Position numbers and translations under genes: made by a program | NCBI RefSeq assembly: GCF_000359585.1 | Contig: NZ_APMH01000013.1 | Coordinates: 29,309 to 93,308 of the forward strand | Length of the DNA: 64,000 nt | DNA from: Clostridium tyrobutyricum DSM 2637 = ATCC 25755 = JCM 11008 | GTDB lineage: Bacteria > Bacillota > Clostridia > Clostridiales > Clostridiaceae | Direction of reading: 5' to 3' | The notes under the pieces: model-generated | Databases searched by the model: none | What the model saw: the letters and a program-made list of their open reading frames with translations, nothing else | Told to the model about the DNA's origin: nothing | Part shown: positions 18,890 to 29,018 of the stretch, piece by piece | How the letters are laid out: every line of letters begins with the position of its first letter | Position numbering within the stretch: position 1 is the stretch's first letter

Positions 18890-20101
18890 TTACATCACCT
18901 TACATTGAACACCTTGATCATTTTTTATATCTTCTATAAGTTTTGGTATTACTTCATATAAATCTCCTATTATACCATAATGAGCTACATTAAATATAGA
19001 AGCTTTAGGGTCGTTATTTATGGAAACTATAACGTCTGAATTATTCATTCCAGCAGCAAATTGAACTGCTCCTGATATACCACAAGTTATTATAAGTTTT
19101 GGTTTAACTGTTCTTCCACTAAGTCCAATCTGAAGCTTTGCATCAGCCCAACCAGCTTCTACTAGCGGTCTGGTTACTGCTACTTGAGCTCCGAGTAAAT
19201 CTGCAAGTTCTTTTATCATGTCCATATCTTTTTCAGATTTAACACCTCTACCAACTGCAACTATAACATCTGCATCTGAAATTCCTACTTCAACTTCTTT
19301 CTTAGTTACTTTTAGTACGTCAATTCCAGACTTAAACTTGTTTTTGTCCATATATTCTACATTTATTTTTCCAGAAATTTCATCTGATCTACAAGGTGCA
19401 TCCATAACTTTATATCTTACAGTAGCAAGCTGTGGTCTGTGGTTAGGATTAACTATTTGTGCCATTATATTACCACCGAAAGCAGGTCTTATTTGTACTA
19501 AATCTGTATTTTCCTTCATATCAAGTATTGTACAGTCAGCTGTAAGTCCAGTTCTAAATCTAGCTGCAACTCTTGGTGCAAGAGATCTTCCAACTGTTGT
19601 TGCTCCAACAAGCAATGTTCCTGGTTTTACTTTATTTATGAAATCTTCCATAGCTGCAGTATAAGGTTCTATCCTGAAATCTTTAAGTTCTTCATAATCA
19701 TATACAAATACTTCATCAACTCCATAATGAAGAAGTTCCTGTGCTTTGTCCTTTATATTGTATCCTACAAATACAGCATATACAGGTTGTTTTATCTTAC
19801 CAGCAAGTTCTCTTGCTTTTCCTATAAGTTCATAAGTAACTGGATGTATATCACCCTCTACGTGATCTACATACACTGCTACACCTTTCCAAAGACTTTT
19901 ATCTATCTGCTCAACTTTATCTTCTACAAACTCCATTACGCCTTTAGGACCTTTTTTAACACAGAGCCTGCACATTTTACATGCTGCAGTAACTTCAATC
20001 TTTCCATTTTTCTCTTCCATAGCTCCAAAAGGACATATATTAACCAATTCTTTTATAATTTCTGGATTTAATTTTTCTTCATGAACTACCAATCTACCCA
20101 T
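18890..20101 (-). CDS. lctC: Electron transfer flavoprotein alpha subunit with N-terminal Fe-S domain
   Basis: Large EtfA of the lactate dehydrogenase complex, 403 residues. The N-terminal 65 residues carry a four-cysteine ferredoxin-like site (NICPFGAME...AACKMCRLCVKKGPKG), absent from ordinary EtfA. The EtfA domain follows, with the FAD-binding C-terminus GLSGRTVKPKLIITCGISGAVQFAAGMNNSDVIVSINNDPKASIF. It lies between etfB and the LDH gene, matching the bifurcating LctBCD arrangement. Confidence 0.93.
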   Translation of the reverse strand: MGRLVVHEEKLNPEIIKELVNICPFGAMEEKNGKIEVTAACKMCRLCVKKGPKGVMEFVEDKVEQIDKSLWKGVAVYVDHVEGDIHPVTYELIGKARELAGKIKQPVYAVFVGYNIKDKAQELLHYGVDEVFVYDYEELKDFRIEPYTAAMEDFINKVKPGTLLVGATTVGRSLAPRVAARFRTGLTADCTILDMKENTDLVQIRPAFGGNIMAQIVNPNHRPQLATVRYKVMDAPCRSDEISGKINVEYMDKNKFKSGIDVLKVTKKEVEVGISDADVIVAVGRGVKSEKDMDMIKELADLLGAQVAVTRPLVEAGWADAKLQIGLSGRTVKPKLIITCGISGAVQFAAGMNNSDVIVSINNDPKASIFNVAHYGIIGDLYEVIPKLIEDIKNDQGVQCKVM

Positions 20102-20157
20102 ATTAATTCCTCCTAAATTTATAAATATTTATAATTTATGATTTGTACTGAGTTTTA

Positions 20158-20946
20158 TTAAACAAATTTAAGTTCTTTAAGTTTGCTCTCCAATCTATCA
20201 GCAAGTTCCTCTCCAGTACCTTCCCATTTTTCCTGGTCAGTATTTACTTCTGGTGGAAATATTCTTTCAACTTGTGTTGGTGAACCATTAAGTCCATATT
20301 TATTTTCATCTTTATCTTCAAAATCTTTTAGAGCCAACATTCCAACTTTTCTATCCTTAGTTTCTAATTTCTTCTTGTAAGATGGAAGCCTTGGTTGATA
20401 TATATCTTTTTCTACTGTCAAAAGACAAGGAAATTTTACATCTGCTATCTCTACTGTATTAGGCATATCCATTTTAACAACTATAGATTTATCTTTAACT
20501 TCTTCAATGCTCAATACGTTAGCTATATGAGGCATTCCAAGATATTCTGCCATCTCAGGTCCTACTTGTGCAGTATCTCCATCGGTAGTCTGCTTTCCAC
20601 AAAGTATTAAGTCTACATGTCCCATTTTTCTTATACCTTGAGATATAGTATAAGATGTTGCCAATACATCTGCTCCTGCGAACTTTCTATCTGATAAAAG
20701 TGTCCCTTCATCTGCACCCATCATATAAGCTTCTTTTATTACATCTGCAGCTTGTGGTGGTCCCATGCTGATTACTTTTATTGTTCCACCTTTTTCAGCT
20801 CTGATTCTAAAAGCAGTTTCAAGTGCAAATAGATCATATGGATTCATCTTAGAATCTATTCCATCCCTCTTTAATACACCTGTTACTGGATCAACTTCAA
20901 CTTTTGATGTTCCTGGAACTTGTTTTATACATACTAATATATCCAT
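20158..20946 (-). CDS. lctB: Electron transfer flavoprotein beta subunit
   Basis: EtfB of the lactate dehydrogenase complex, 262 residues. Typical [45 protein letters not shown] start, with [44 protein letters not shown] and [11 protein letters not shown]. In bifurcating Etfs this subunit carries the bifurcating FAD and binds NADH. ATG preceded by GGAGGTAGTTTAA. Coexpressed with lctC and lctD. Confidence 0.94.
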   Translation of the reverse strand: MDILVCIKQVPGTSKVEVDPVTGVLKRDGIDSKMNPYDLFALETAFRIRAEKGGTIKVISMGPPQAADVIKEAYMMGADEGTLLSDRKFAGADVLATSYTISQGIRKMGHVDLILCGKQTTDGDTAQVGPEMAEYLGMPHIANVLSIEEVKDKSIVVKMDMPNTVEIADVKFPCLLTVEKDIYQPRLPSYKKKLETKDRKVGMLALKDFEDKDENKYGLNGSPTQVERIFPPEVNTDQEKWEGTGEELADRLESKLKELKFV

Positions 20947-21003
20947 TTAAACTACCTCCAAAAATTTATTTTTTATGTGAATGTTATAAAATCAGTTGAA
21001 TGA

Positions 21004-22278
21004 TTAACTTACAATTACAGCAACTCCATCTGGTATAACTGCTACTTTAGCATCTTTACCCATAATGTCATAAGCTTTATTTAATGCTTCTTCAAAAGTG
21101 TTTGCCTGCTGCATGTGCATATTTTTTATGAGTTTTGGATCACACATATCAGTTACCATAATGACAGTATGCTTGTCTAATATTCTTGCCAATATTTGAG
21201 ATTCCCATTGATCTGGTACTGTTTCATTTCTTGGCACTTTAGAAACTTCATCCAAATATTCTCTAGGAGATTTAGCATTAGCTAGGTTTTTATAAAATCC
21301 CTCTCCTCCATGTCCATCATTACATGCAGCCACCATTATAATTACTCCACCATCTTTACATGTAGCCTCAGCTGCTGTCATTCCTTTAACTGACTGATAT
21401 ATATTTTGATCTAATGGATATCCTCCATTAGTAGAAATAGCAATATCTGATTCAACCTTATTTACTTTAGATAAATTCAAAACAAATTTGCAACCATCTT
21501 CATGAGCTAGTTTGCTATGTCCTGCAAAAGCATTTATTATTTTTTTATTTCCATCTATAACTACATTTATTATAAAAGCTAATTTTGCTTTTTCTGCTGC
21601 ATACAGCATATCCTTATGGATAGGATTGTTTTCCAATTTTCCAGTTCTAGAATATGGACTTGCTATAAATTCAGCACAGTGATTTGCCATGACAGTTTTT
21701 GCAGAAGCTATTCCGGGAAGTATGCTTTTTCTACCTCCTGAAAATCCGGCAAAGAAATGTGATTCTATAAAACCTTCTGCAATTAATAATTCTGTCTCTA
21801 CTGCAGTCTTGTTAATTATAAGTTCACCTCCAGATGGAAGAGTTCCTATTTTAACTAAACTTTTATTATCACGGGAATCATGTATTATTATATTTTCATT
21901 TTTTACTATTTCTTCTCCGAATTTATTTATAAGTTCTTCCCTAGTAGTAAGTCTATGAAATCCTGTAGCAATCAAAATTTTTATATCAATATTAGGATTA
22001 ACTTTTCTTATTCTCTTTAAAAGTATTGGCATTATAATTTTGCTTGGAACCGGTCTCGTATGGTCACTGCTTATTATAACCATATTTTTCTTGTTTTTAA
22101 CTAAATCCTCCAATTTTGGAGAACCAATTGGATTATCCAATGCTCTTTCAACTATTTCAGATTCAGTAAGATTAGTTTTATAATCTTCTGCCTTAGACTC
22201 AAGGACTGTAGAAAGATTCTTGTCATCTATTTCTATATCAATTAACTTTTTATTATAAGGTAATCTTATATTAGCCAC
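21004..22278 (-). CDS. larA: Lactate racemase (LarA family)
   Basis: Nickel-pincer cofactor racemase that interconverts D- and L-lactate, letting one LDH use both isomers. 424 residues. Seen: SSDHTRPVPSKIIMP, IIHDSRDN, the Lys of GFSGGRKSILPG and the His of MANHCAEF, positions that match cofactor and catalytic residues in LarA. No larB, larC or larE (cofactor synthesis) is in the window, so they must lie elsewhere. Located between lctP and etfB; matches lctE of A. woodii by position. Confidence 0.9.
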   Translation of the reverse strand: MANIRLPYNKKLIDIEIDDKNLSTVLESKAEDYKTNLTESEIVERALDNPIGSPKLEDLVKNKKNMVIISSDHTRPVPSKIIMPILLKRIRKVNPNIDIKILIATGFHRLTTREELINKFGEEIVKNENIIIHDSRDNKSLVKIGTLPSGGELIINKTAVETELLIAEGFIESHFFAGFSGGRKSILPGIASAKTVMANHCAEFIASPYSRTGKLENNPIHKDMLYAAEKAKLAFIINVVIDGNKKIINAFAGHSKLAHEDGCKFVLNLSKVNKVESDIAISTNGGYPLDQNIYQSVKGMTAAEATCKDGGVIIMVAACNDGHGGEGFYKNLANAKSPREYLDEVSKVPRNETVPDQWESQILARILDKHTVIMVTDMCDPKLIKNMHMQQANTFEEALNKAYDIMGKDAKVAVIPDGVAVIVS

Positions 22279-22317
22279 TATAAACTTCCCCTCTCACTCT
22301 AATATAATTTTCATAAA

Positions 22318-23844
22318 TTATCTAAATCCAAATATAGGTCCGGCAAAGTATGCCATAATACCTAAAACGACTACATAAACTATGCAAAACTTTAAAGTAG
22401 AATTCAATATCTTACCTTCTGAACCAACAAGTCCTGTAGCCGCTGTTGCTACAGCTATACTTTGAGGTGATATCATCTTTCCAGCTGTTGCTCCACCTGT
22501 ATTTGCTGCTGCAAGCCAGAATTCATTTAGATGAAGTGATCTTGCTACTTCTACTTGCAATCCACCAAACAACACGTTAGCTGATGTATCACTACCAGTT
22601 ACAAATGTTCCAAGTGCACCTATTATAGGAGCAATAAGAGGATAATAACCTCCAGTTATAACAACTAAAACTGCTGATATGGATTTTATCATTCCACTGT
22701 AACCCATTACTTTAGCCAGTGCAACTATTGCGACTATAGTAATAGCAGACTTGTACATTTGCTTAAATGTATTTCCCAATACTCCAGCTATTTCACCAAA
22801 CTTAGCACCTTGAATAAGTCCACCAATGAATGTGGCTATTATAATAAGTGTACCTGGTGTAGATACCCAACTAAATACATATGGTGCTGCACCTTTTCCT
22901 GAATAAATTTGTACCGATGTCTTTATTGAAGATAATGCTTTGTTTATCGGTGGGAAAAGTGCACTACTAAGTATTACAAATACAAATACTAATATAAATG
23001 GAAGCCATGCTAAAACAGCTTTCTTGACTGGTATCTTCTCAGAATCCTTCGAAGCTGTATTTTTATAGAATACCTTGGCAACTCCTATAGTTACTGCCAT
23101 ACAAATTACAGAACCAAGTATTGCTGGAAGTTCAGCTCCTAAATATTTTGCTGCAAATACCTGTGGAAGAGCAAACGAAATACCTGAGGCCAGTGATATT
23201 CCCAAAACACCTTTTATTGCCTTAACGCTTTTACCCGTAAGCATTACAAGTATAATTGGAACAACAATAATCAAAAGTGACAATTGAAGACCTACAGCAT
23301 AGCTAAGTTGTGTAACATCAATATTGGCAACCTTTGCAAGAGTTGTTACCGGAATTCCTATAGCTCCAAAAGCAGTAGGAGTTGTATTGGCAATCAAACA
23401 TATAATTGCTGCAAAAATAGGATCAAATCCAAGAGCTGCAAGTATACTAGCCGGTATGGCAACTGCTGTACCGAAACCTGCTATTGCCTCCATAAATCCA
23501 CCAAATGCCCAAGCTAAAATAAGTACCAATATTCTTCTATCAGTAGTAATGTTTGTCATCATTTTTTTGATTACATCCATACTTTTAGTATAAACTGAAA
23601 GATTATAAGTGAACACTGCAGCTATAATTACAATTATAATAGGCCATAACGCAAGTGCTAATCCTTCTACTGCTGCAGTAATAGCATCAAATGCTGGCAT
23701 TTTCCATAAAATTATTGCCAATAATATAGTAACTATTAATCCAATAGGACAGGCTTTATGTCCTGGCATTTTTAAAACACCTAGAGAAACCATCAACCAT
23801 ACTATAGGTATTAATGCAATAAAAAATAACAAGTACATATTCAT
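22318..23844 (-). CDS. lctP: L-lactate permease
   Basis: LctP/LldP family membrane transporter, about 508 residues with some 12 or more hydrophobic helices. Typical stretches: PGHKACPIGLIVT, WAFGGFMEAIAGFGTAVAIPASILAALGFDP, TTPTAFGAIGIPVTTLA, GALGTFVTGSDTSANVLFGGLQ and NTGGATAGKMISPQSIAVATAATGLVGSEG. ATG 23844 has a G-rich ribosome site seven bases upstream. First gene of the lactate operon, downstream of two GntR-type operators. Confidence 0.95.
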   Translation of the reverse strand: MNMYLLFFIALIPIVWLMVSLGVLKMPGHKACPIGLIVTILLAIILWKMPAFDAITAAVEGLALALWPIIIVIIAAVFTYNLSVYTKSMDVIKKMMTNITTDRRILVLILAWAFGGFMEAIAGFGTAVAIPASILAALGFDPIFAAIICLIANTTPTAFGAIGIPVTTLAKVANIDVTQLSYAVGLQLSLLIIVVPIILVMLTGKSVKAIKGVLGISLASGISFALPQVFAAKYLGAELPAILGSVICMAVTIGVAKVFYKNTASKDSEKIPVKKAVLAWLPFILVFVFVILSSALFPPINKALSSIKTSVQIYSGKGAAPYVFSWVSTPGTLIIIATFIGGLIQGAKFGEIAGVLGNTFKQMYKSAITIVAIVALAKVMGYSGMIKSISAVLVVITGGYYPLIAPIIGALGTFVTGSDTSANVLFGGLQVEVARSLHLNEFWLAAANTGGATAGKMISPQSIAVATAATGLVGSEGKILNSTLKFCIVYVVVLGIMAYFAGPIFGFR

Positions 23845-23877
23845 CTTTATTCCCCCCAAATCTTTAATATGGTACTA

Positions 23878-23888
23878 TGGTAGTACCA
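23878..23888. promoter_or_regulatory. GntR/FadR-type operator, lctP-proximal
   Basis: TGGTAGTACCA fits the TGGT-N3-ACCA palindrome bound by FadR-subfamily GntR regulators such as LldR. It sits inside a longer palindrome, GGTACTA-TGG-TAGTACC (23871-23887), about 30 bp before the lctP start. Confidence 0.75.
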
Positions 23889-24201
23889 CCTTTTCTTTAA
23901 GTCTAGCACAGTTCTTGGGGTATTTCTATAATTGTTTTTTTATTAACATCGTTTTCACAGCCTGTGTTTCTCCTATAGAATAGAGTTTAATAACGTTTAC
24001 ATAGATTTTTGCTTCATAAAATTTTTTTATTTTTTCTGTAAAAAGTATTATAAGGCTATATATTTGTTAAAATATTAACGAATGTATTTTAACAAATTAT
24101 CTCATATTCCAAAGCTAAACTTTAAAAACTTGCTGCGGGAAATAAAGTATCTTTATTTAATTATCAAGTCTGCAAATTTTATTACAAAGGATTTGGTATG
24201 A

Positions 24202-24212
24202 TGGTATTACCA
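24202..24212. promoter_or_regulatory. GntR/FadR-type operator, distal
   Basis: TGGTATTACCA, the second match to TGGT-N3-ACCA. Paired sites suggest repression by looping, as known for LldR of E. coli; that is an inference. Confidence 0.7.
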
Positions 24213-24520
24213 GCTCCTTCATGTATATAGTATCATACATTTTATAATATTTCTATAATAGTTATAAAGATAACACTTTTAAAATGTTATTTTGTCTTTA
24301 AATGTCAAATGAAAATATTTTCAATTAATACTATACTTTTTATGTATCATTATATAGTCCAGTGATTCATCTTAATTTATATTTTAAATTTTTCCAAACG
24401 ATAATTGATATGATTTATCATTTGATAATCGGCATGAAAAATAAAACATCTAATTTTAAAATATATATGTTAAAATACTCTTAATGGTATACATGTTAAA
24501 ATTAAATGATATATTTTTAA

Positions 24521-25228
24521 CTATTTATTGACGGTTCTCCTCATGTATTCATTAGTGAAATCTAAATGCTTCTTCATCTCTTCGGAAGCTCTAACTTCAT
24601 CGCCATCCCTTATTGCCTCATATATCAATTCATGTTGATTTGCAAGAACTATAACATTTTCTTCATCAACTAATATTTTCTTTCTAGCATCTTTTAAAAA
24701 AGAATCCATAAGTGACGACATTGCATTTAATATATTCACTATAAGTAAATTTCCAGAAGCCTTTGCAATTTTATAGTGAAACTCCTTGTCAAATCTAACA
24801 TTATCTTCTTCATTTCTGCAAACTTTAAAAGCATCTGCAATATCTTTTAATCCTTTAAGTTCAGATTCATTTATTTTTTTTGCAGCAAGTACTACTGTAC
24901 CTGTTTCTATTATTTTTCTAACATCAAGTATTTCTTCAGGATTATTTTTCTGAAGCATATACATTATGGATATAGGTTCCAAGAGTGTATTCTCAAAGTT
25001 CTGATTTATAAAATTTCCTTCTCCCTGTCTGCATTCTATAAGCCCCATAATTTGTAAAGATCTTATAGCTTCCCTTACAGAAGTTCTACTTACTTCCAAA
25101 TGTTCTACCAATTCTCTTTCAGACGGAAGTCTATCACCTTTTTTCAAGGTACCATCAACAATCATACTTTTTATTTGATCTATTACTTGTTCATAAACTT
25201 TTGTACTTTTTATTGGACGAAAAACCAT
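24521..25228 (-). CDS. FadR-subfamily GntR transcription regulator, likely lactate-responsive (LldR-like)
   Basis: About 235 residues. N-terminal winged helix GDRLPSERELVEHLEVSRTSVREAIRSLQIMGLIECRQGEGNFI is classical GntR. The C-terminal FCD domain (about 90-225) holds the metal/ligand residues in RFDKEFHYKIAKASGN and ANQHELIYEAIRDGD. Lies directly upstream of and co-directional with the lactate operon, with two matching operators between. ATG 25228 follows GGGGGAGC. Lactate as effector is inferred from context. Confidence 0.85.
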   Translation of the reverse strand: MVFRPIKSTKVYEQVIDQIKSMIVDGTLKKGDRLPSERELVEHLEVSRTSVREAIRSLQIMGLIECRQGEGNFINQNFENTLLEPISIMYMLQKNNPEEILDVRKIIETGTVVLAAKKINESELKGLKDIADAFKVCRNEEDNVRFDKEFHYKIAKASGNLLIVNILNAMSSLMDSFLKDARKKILVDEENVIVLANQHELIYEAIRDGDEVRASEEMKKHLDFTNEYMRRTVNK

Positions 25229-25249
25229 AATCAAGCTCCCCCTATTCTG

Positions 25250-25894
25250 TTAATTTTTAAATACACTTTTCCAATTTACATAAATATCAAACAAACTTAC
25301 TACATCCTGTTCATTATATAATAGTATTTTTTCTTTTTTCTTCTCGGGCATTCTATTTATATAATCATTATCCTTTACTATTTTACTAAAAGTCTTTGCT
25401 AAATTAGATCCACTTATAACTTCGCTTTCTCTTACAATCCCAAATTCCTTTTCCAATGCTTTTAAACCAATCGAAGAATGAATCTCTTTTTCATATTGCC
25501 TTTGTAAATCAATATGAAAAAAGTGTTCATTTATATCAAAATCTAATTTGTACTTCTTAAAAAGATAATTTATAACAGTAAAATCATTATTGCCTGAAAA
25601 AGTAACAATATACCTTTTACCATTGTTCCACATATTTATAAAATAATCTTCAGCCATCTTCAATATTGATTTTGCATCAGTTTTATTCTCTATCATATAT
25701 TGAGTAACTTTTAACTCTTCAATATCCTTATCATAGAAACAGCATCCAAATACTCCTATACATATTGGTTTCTTATATATATAATGTTCTAAGTCAAAAA
25801 ATAAAGCGTCTTTAAAAACACTTAATCCCTTAATTTCCAGGGCCTTTTGAGCTGAAGGCTGCTTGATAAATATACTATCATATTTTTTTATCAC
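25250..25894 (-). CDS. RNase H-like exonuclease-fold protein (YprB type)
   Basis: 214 residues in the ribonuclease H-like superfamily (YprB / RNase_H_2). Visible acidic residues fit the DEDD pattern: FFDLEHYIY near the start, then NEQDVVSLFDIY near the end, with ALEKEFGI between. Function unproven; predicted 3'-5' exonuclease. A second protein of the same kind is encoded at 29607-30404, so the window holds two paralogues. Confidence 0.65.
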   Translation of the reverse strand: MIKKYDSIFIKQPSAQKALEIKGLSVFKDALFFDLEHYIYKKPICIGVFGCCFYDKDIEELKVTQYMIENKTDAKSILKMAEDYFINMWNNGKRYIVTFSGNNDFTVINYLFKKYKLDFDINEHFFHIDLQRQYEKEIHSSIGLKALEKEFGIVRESEVISGSNLAKTFSKIVKDNDYINRMPEKKKEKILLYNEQDVVSLFDIYVNWKSVFKN

Positions 25895-25991
25895 TTTACC
25901 ACTCTTTTCTAAGTCTTTTACTATACATACCTTACATTATATCATCTTTAAATATTAAGCTGATAAATTCACTTTAAAAAAACATCAAAAT

Positions 25992-26720
25992 TTAGATTGA
26001 ATTTATATGTGAAGGATTCAAACGATATATCATATCCTTTCTCTCTATGACTATAGTTATTTTATCTTTTAGAGCTTCATTATTGACTGCTTCTCTTACA
26101 AGTTCTCTAGTAGGATTCACACAAACAGGATGACCTACTAATCTTAACATGTCAAAATCACCAGCAGTATCTCCATAACTGTAACTCTCCTGTAAATTTA
26201 TGTCATACTTTTTTGCTAGTTTATTTATAGAATTCATTTTACTTTTGCTATCCCACATTGGAATAACTTCTCCAGTGTATATATTATTACTATCAATAAT
26301 ATATTTTGCTCCTATACAATCATCAAATCCATATTTTTTAGACATTTCCCTAACTAATTCTATTGGGCTTCCAGATATAGTTATTATTTTATGTCCATTT
26401 TTTTTATGCCATTTTATCCTATCCCTAGTATAAGTATATACCCTATCCCCTTTTTGCTGTATAACATTTCTTGCAATAAATTCTACTTGAGACTTGTGGA
26501 GTCCTTTTATGGCTTCTATATAAATATCTGCCATTTTTAATAAGTAATTATCATAATTTCCCTGTCTTTTATCCCATTTTTCATATTCAGGTTTTACTTC
26601 TTTATACCATCTATCTGGTGGTATAATTTCATATTTTACAAGTTTTTTAAATACTTCTGTCATAAGTCCTTCCCTATAAAGTGTTCCATCTATATCAAAA
26701 AATGCTACTTTTACCATCAT
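25992..26720 (-). CDS. HAD-superfamily hydrolase, SerB-like (HAD-IB)
   Basis: Phosphatase fold, 242 residues. Motif I FFDIDGTLYREG (nucleophile Asp), motif II ITISGSP, and motif IV SYGDTAGDFDMLRLVGHPVCVNP are all present. The helical cap between motif I and II fits the HAD-IB (phosphoserine phosphatase-like) group. Substrate unknown. Divergent from feoA. Confidence 0.82.
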   Translation of the reverse strand: MMVKVAFFDIDGTLYREGLMTEVFKKLVKYEIIPPDRWYKEVKPEYEKWDKRQGNYDNYLLKMADIYIEAIKGLHKSQVEFIARNVIQQKGDRVYTYTRDRIKWHKKNGHKIITISGSPIELVREMSKKYGFDDCIGAKYIIDSNNIYTGEVIPMWDSKSKMNSINKLAKKYDINLQESYSYGDTAGDFDMLRLVGHPVCVNPTRELVREAVNNEALKDKITIVIERKDMIYRLNPSHINSI

Positions 26721-26808
26721 ATTTCTCTCCCTTTTCCTATTTAATTCAAGATAATTAATATATAATATTCTATCATAAATAATATGTGCTTTTAAGTAGA
26801 ATATATAA

Positions 26809-26837
26809 TTGACACATTATTATAAAGATGTTATCAT
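26809..26837 (+). promoter_or_regulatory. Promoter of feoAB
   Basis: TTGACA (26809-26814), a 17-base spacer and TATCAT (26832-26837). The following AAATTGATAATGGATTTCA is loosely Fur-box-like, but the match is too weak to claim. Confidence 0.6.
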
Positions 26838-26893
26838 ACAATTAGGAAATTGATAATGGATTTCATTGTAAATTGATACTTGAGGTGATCTAA

Positions 26894-27115
26894 ATGAATA
26901 TTTGTGATTTAAAACCAGGTCAAAAAGCAATAATAAAAAGCATATGTTGTGATGAAAAATTGACTAAAAGGCTTTTGGCTCTTGGTTGCATAGAAGGAAC
27001 TAGTTTAAGTTTGGAAAGATCTGCTCCTTTAGGAGATCCATTAGTTATAAACTTAAGAGGGTTCAATTTAGCTATTCGCAAAAAGGATGCAGAAAATATT
27101 TCAATTACAGCTTAA
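26894..27115 (+). CDS. feoA: Ferrous iron transport protein A
   Basis: SH3-like small protein that supports FeoB. 73 residues with MNICDLKPGQKAIIKSI, LTKRLLALGCIEGTSLSLERSAPLGDPLVI and LAIRKKDAENI, the usual FeoA pattern. Ribosome site GAGGTGATCTA. Followed by a hairpin and feoB. Confidence 0.93.
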   Translation: MNICDLKPGQKAIIKSICCDEKLTKRLLALGCIEGTSLSLERSAPLGDPLVINLRGFNLAIRKKDAENISITA

Positions 27116-27149
27116 TTCCAAAAATTAAATGAACATTTTAAGCATGTTA

Positions 27150-27198
27150 ATAAATGCCATGGTAAATAATGTGAGTTTTTTATTATTACCATGGTATT
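27150..27198 (+). terminator. Hairpin between feoA and feoB
   Basis: ATGCCATGGTAA-type left arm pairs with TTACCATGGTAT on the right, followed by TTTTGTACTG. Probably a leaky terminator that lowers feoB relative to feoA, or an mRNA-stabilising stem. Confidence 0.55.
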
Positions 27199-27240
27199 TT
27201 GTACTGTAATTAATTAACAACAAAAATCAGGAGGTAAAAT

Positions 27241-29004
27241 ATGATTACGACAGCTCTGTTAGGCAATCCTAATGTAGGGAAAACTTCTTTGTTTAATCAT
27301 TTAACTGGCTCAAATCAATATGTAGGTAATTGGCCTGGAGTAACAGTGGAGAAAAAGGAAGGATATTTTAAAAATATAAGAATTGTAGATTTGCCTGGAA
27401 TATATGCAATGGATACTTACTCCAATGAAGAAAAAGTGTCTAAAAACTTTTTAATGAATGAAAATCCAGATGTAATAATAAATATAGTAGATGCTTCTAA
27501 CTTGGATAGAAATTTATATCTTACTACCCAGCTTAAACAATTCCATAAACCAATATTATTGGTTTTAAATATGATGGATGTAGCACATTCCAATGGATTA
27601 CATATTGACCTAAAAAAATTGGAGCATGAACTTGGAGTAATTGTAGTACCAATAATAGCTACCAAGAAAAAAGGTATTGATACTCTTAAAGATATATTAA
27701 TAAACAATAAATTTACATATGATCAAGCTACTGAAAATAGTTTTAATTTCGAAACTGAAAAGCAGGCTTATTCTTTTATAAATAATGTGTTAAACAAATG
27801 TACTACTAAAACAAAAAGTGAATCTAATTCATATACTAAAATTATAGATAAAATTGTACTGAATAAATTTCTAGCTTATCCAATATTTTTAATTACACTT
27901 TTTTTGATTTTCAAATTTACCTTTAGTTGGGTTGGACAACCAGCGTCAGATGCATTTGACAGTCTTTTATCGAATATTTTAACACCTTATTTAAAAGGGC
28001 TGCTTGCAAGTACAAGCCCTTGGTTTAGTTCTCTTTTGATAGATGGTATATTAGCTGGTGTCGGATCAGTTATAGTATTTTTCCCTATAATATTCTGTCT
28101 ATTTTTAGGCATATCCTTTTTAGAAGACAGCGGTTATATGGCTAGAGGAGCCCTTATAATGGACAAACTTATGAGGAGAATGGGTCTTTCAGGCAAAGCA
28201 TTTATTCCTCTCATAGTAGGATTTGGATGTTCAGTTCCGGGAATTATGTCCTCCAGGACTTTGGAAAGTGAAAAGGATAGAAAATTAACTGCCCTTTTAA
28301 TACCACTTATGTCCTGTAATGCAAGGCTTCCAATATATGCTTTGTTTGCATCAGCCTTTTTCATAGGGCATCAAACTGAAGTAGTGTTTTCCCTATATAT
28401 ATTTGGAATAGCTTTCGCTTTTATAATAGGACTTTTATTTAAAAACACCATCTTTAGAAAAGATGAAGAACCTTTTATTATAGAACTTCCGAAATATAAT
28501 ATTCCAGAATTTAAAAATTTGCTATTTCATACATGGGAAAAAGCAAAAGGATTTTTAAGAAAAGCTGGAACTATAATATTTTCTATGTCTGTTTTAATAT
28601 GGTTTTTATCAAACTTCAATTTTACTGGTATGGTTTCTATGGATAAGAGTATTTTATTTTATATAGGTAATTTTATAAGTCCTATATTTTCTCCAATGGG
28701 ATATGGCTCATGGCAAACCTCAGTATCACTTATTGCTGGGTTGATGGCTAAAGAAATTGTAATTGGAACTATGGGGATTATATATGGACATAATTTAACC
28801 TCAATTTTGCCACAACATTTTACTTCAATTTCAGCTTATGCATTTTTAGTATTTGTTCTTCTATATACTCCATGTATATCTGCAATATCTACTATGAAAA
28901 AAGAGTATGGTGGCAAAATGGCTATATTTTCTATAACATATCAGCTTATACTCGCGTGGATAGTCTCTTTTATAGTGTTTAGAATTGGTTCTCTTATATT
29001 TTAA
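27241..29004 (+). CDS. feoB: Ferrous iron transporter FeoB (short form)
   Basis: GTP-dependent Fe2+ transporter of the inner membrane. 587 residues. N-terminal G domain: GNPNVGKTSLFNHLTGSNQYVGNWPGVTVEKKEG (P-loop and switch I), DLPGIY (G3), LNMMDVA (G4). The membrane part has two inverted Gate repeats, with FLEDSGYMARGALIMDKLMRRMGLSGKAFIPLIVGFGCSVPGIM and the second cysteine-containing segment MSCNARLPIYALF. Shorter than usual (about 700) because the helical spacer between G domain and membrane part is reduced. A second full-length feoB lies at 61818-63968. Confidence 0.94.
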   Translation: MITTALLGNPNVGKTSLFNHLTGSNQYVGNWPGVTVEKKEGYFKNIRIVDLPGIYAMDTYSNEEKVSKNFLMNENPDVIINIVDASNLDRNLYLTTQLKQFHKPILLVLNMMDVAHSNGLHIDLKKLEHELGVIVVPIIATKKKGIDTLKDILINNKFTYDQATENSFNFETEKQAYSFINNVLNKCTTKTKSESNSYTKIIDKIVLNKFLAYPIFLITLFLIFKFTFSWVGQPASDAFDSLLSNILTPYLKGLLASTSPWFSSLLIDGILAGVGSVIVFFPIIFCLFLGISFLEDSGYMARGALIMDKLMRRMGLSGKAFIPLIVGFGCSVPGIMSSRTLESEKDRKLTALLIPLMSCNARLPIYALFASAFFIGHQTEVVFSLYIFGIAFAFIIGLLFKNTIFRKDEEPFIIELPKYNIPEFKNLLFHTWEKAKGFLRKAGTIIFSMSVLIWFLSNFNFTGMVSMDKSILFYIGNFISPIFSPMGYGSWQTSVSLIAGLMAKEIVIGTMGIIYGHNLTSILPQHFTSISAYAFLVFVLLYTPCISAISTMKKEYGGKMAIFSITYQLILAWIVSFIVFRIGSLIF

Positions 29005-29018
29005 TGGAGTGATATAAA

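Larger units (their letters stand above)
23860..24520. other. 660-bp regulatory region between lctP and the GntR regulator
   Basis: No coding frame. Contains two GntR/FadR-type operators (23878-23888 and 24202-24212) about 324 bp apart, and AT-rich DNA likely to hold the lctP promoter. A TGATTTATCATTTGATAATC stretch near 24411-24430 is palindromic but was not assigned. Confidence 0.6.

Noticed and set aside
23284..23593. Overlapping frames on the plus strand inside lctP, one of them rich in Cys and Ser
   Set aside because: These are antisense shadows of the lactate permease coding sequence with no ribosome site or family match.
26838..26880. Fur box upstream of feoA
   Set aside because: Only a loose match to GATAATGATAATCATTATC; too weak to call.
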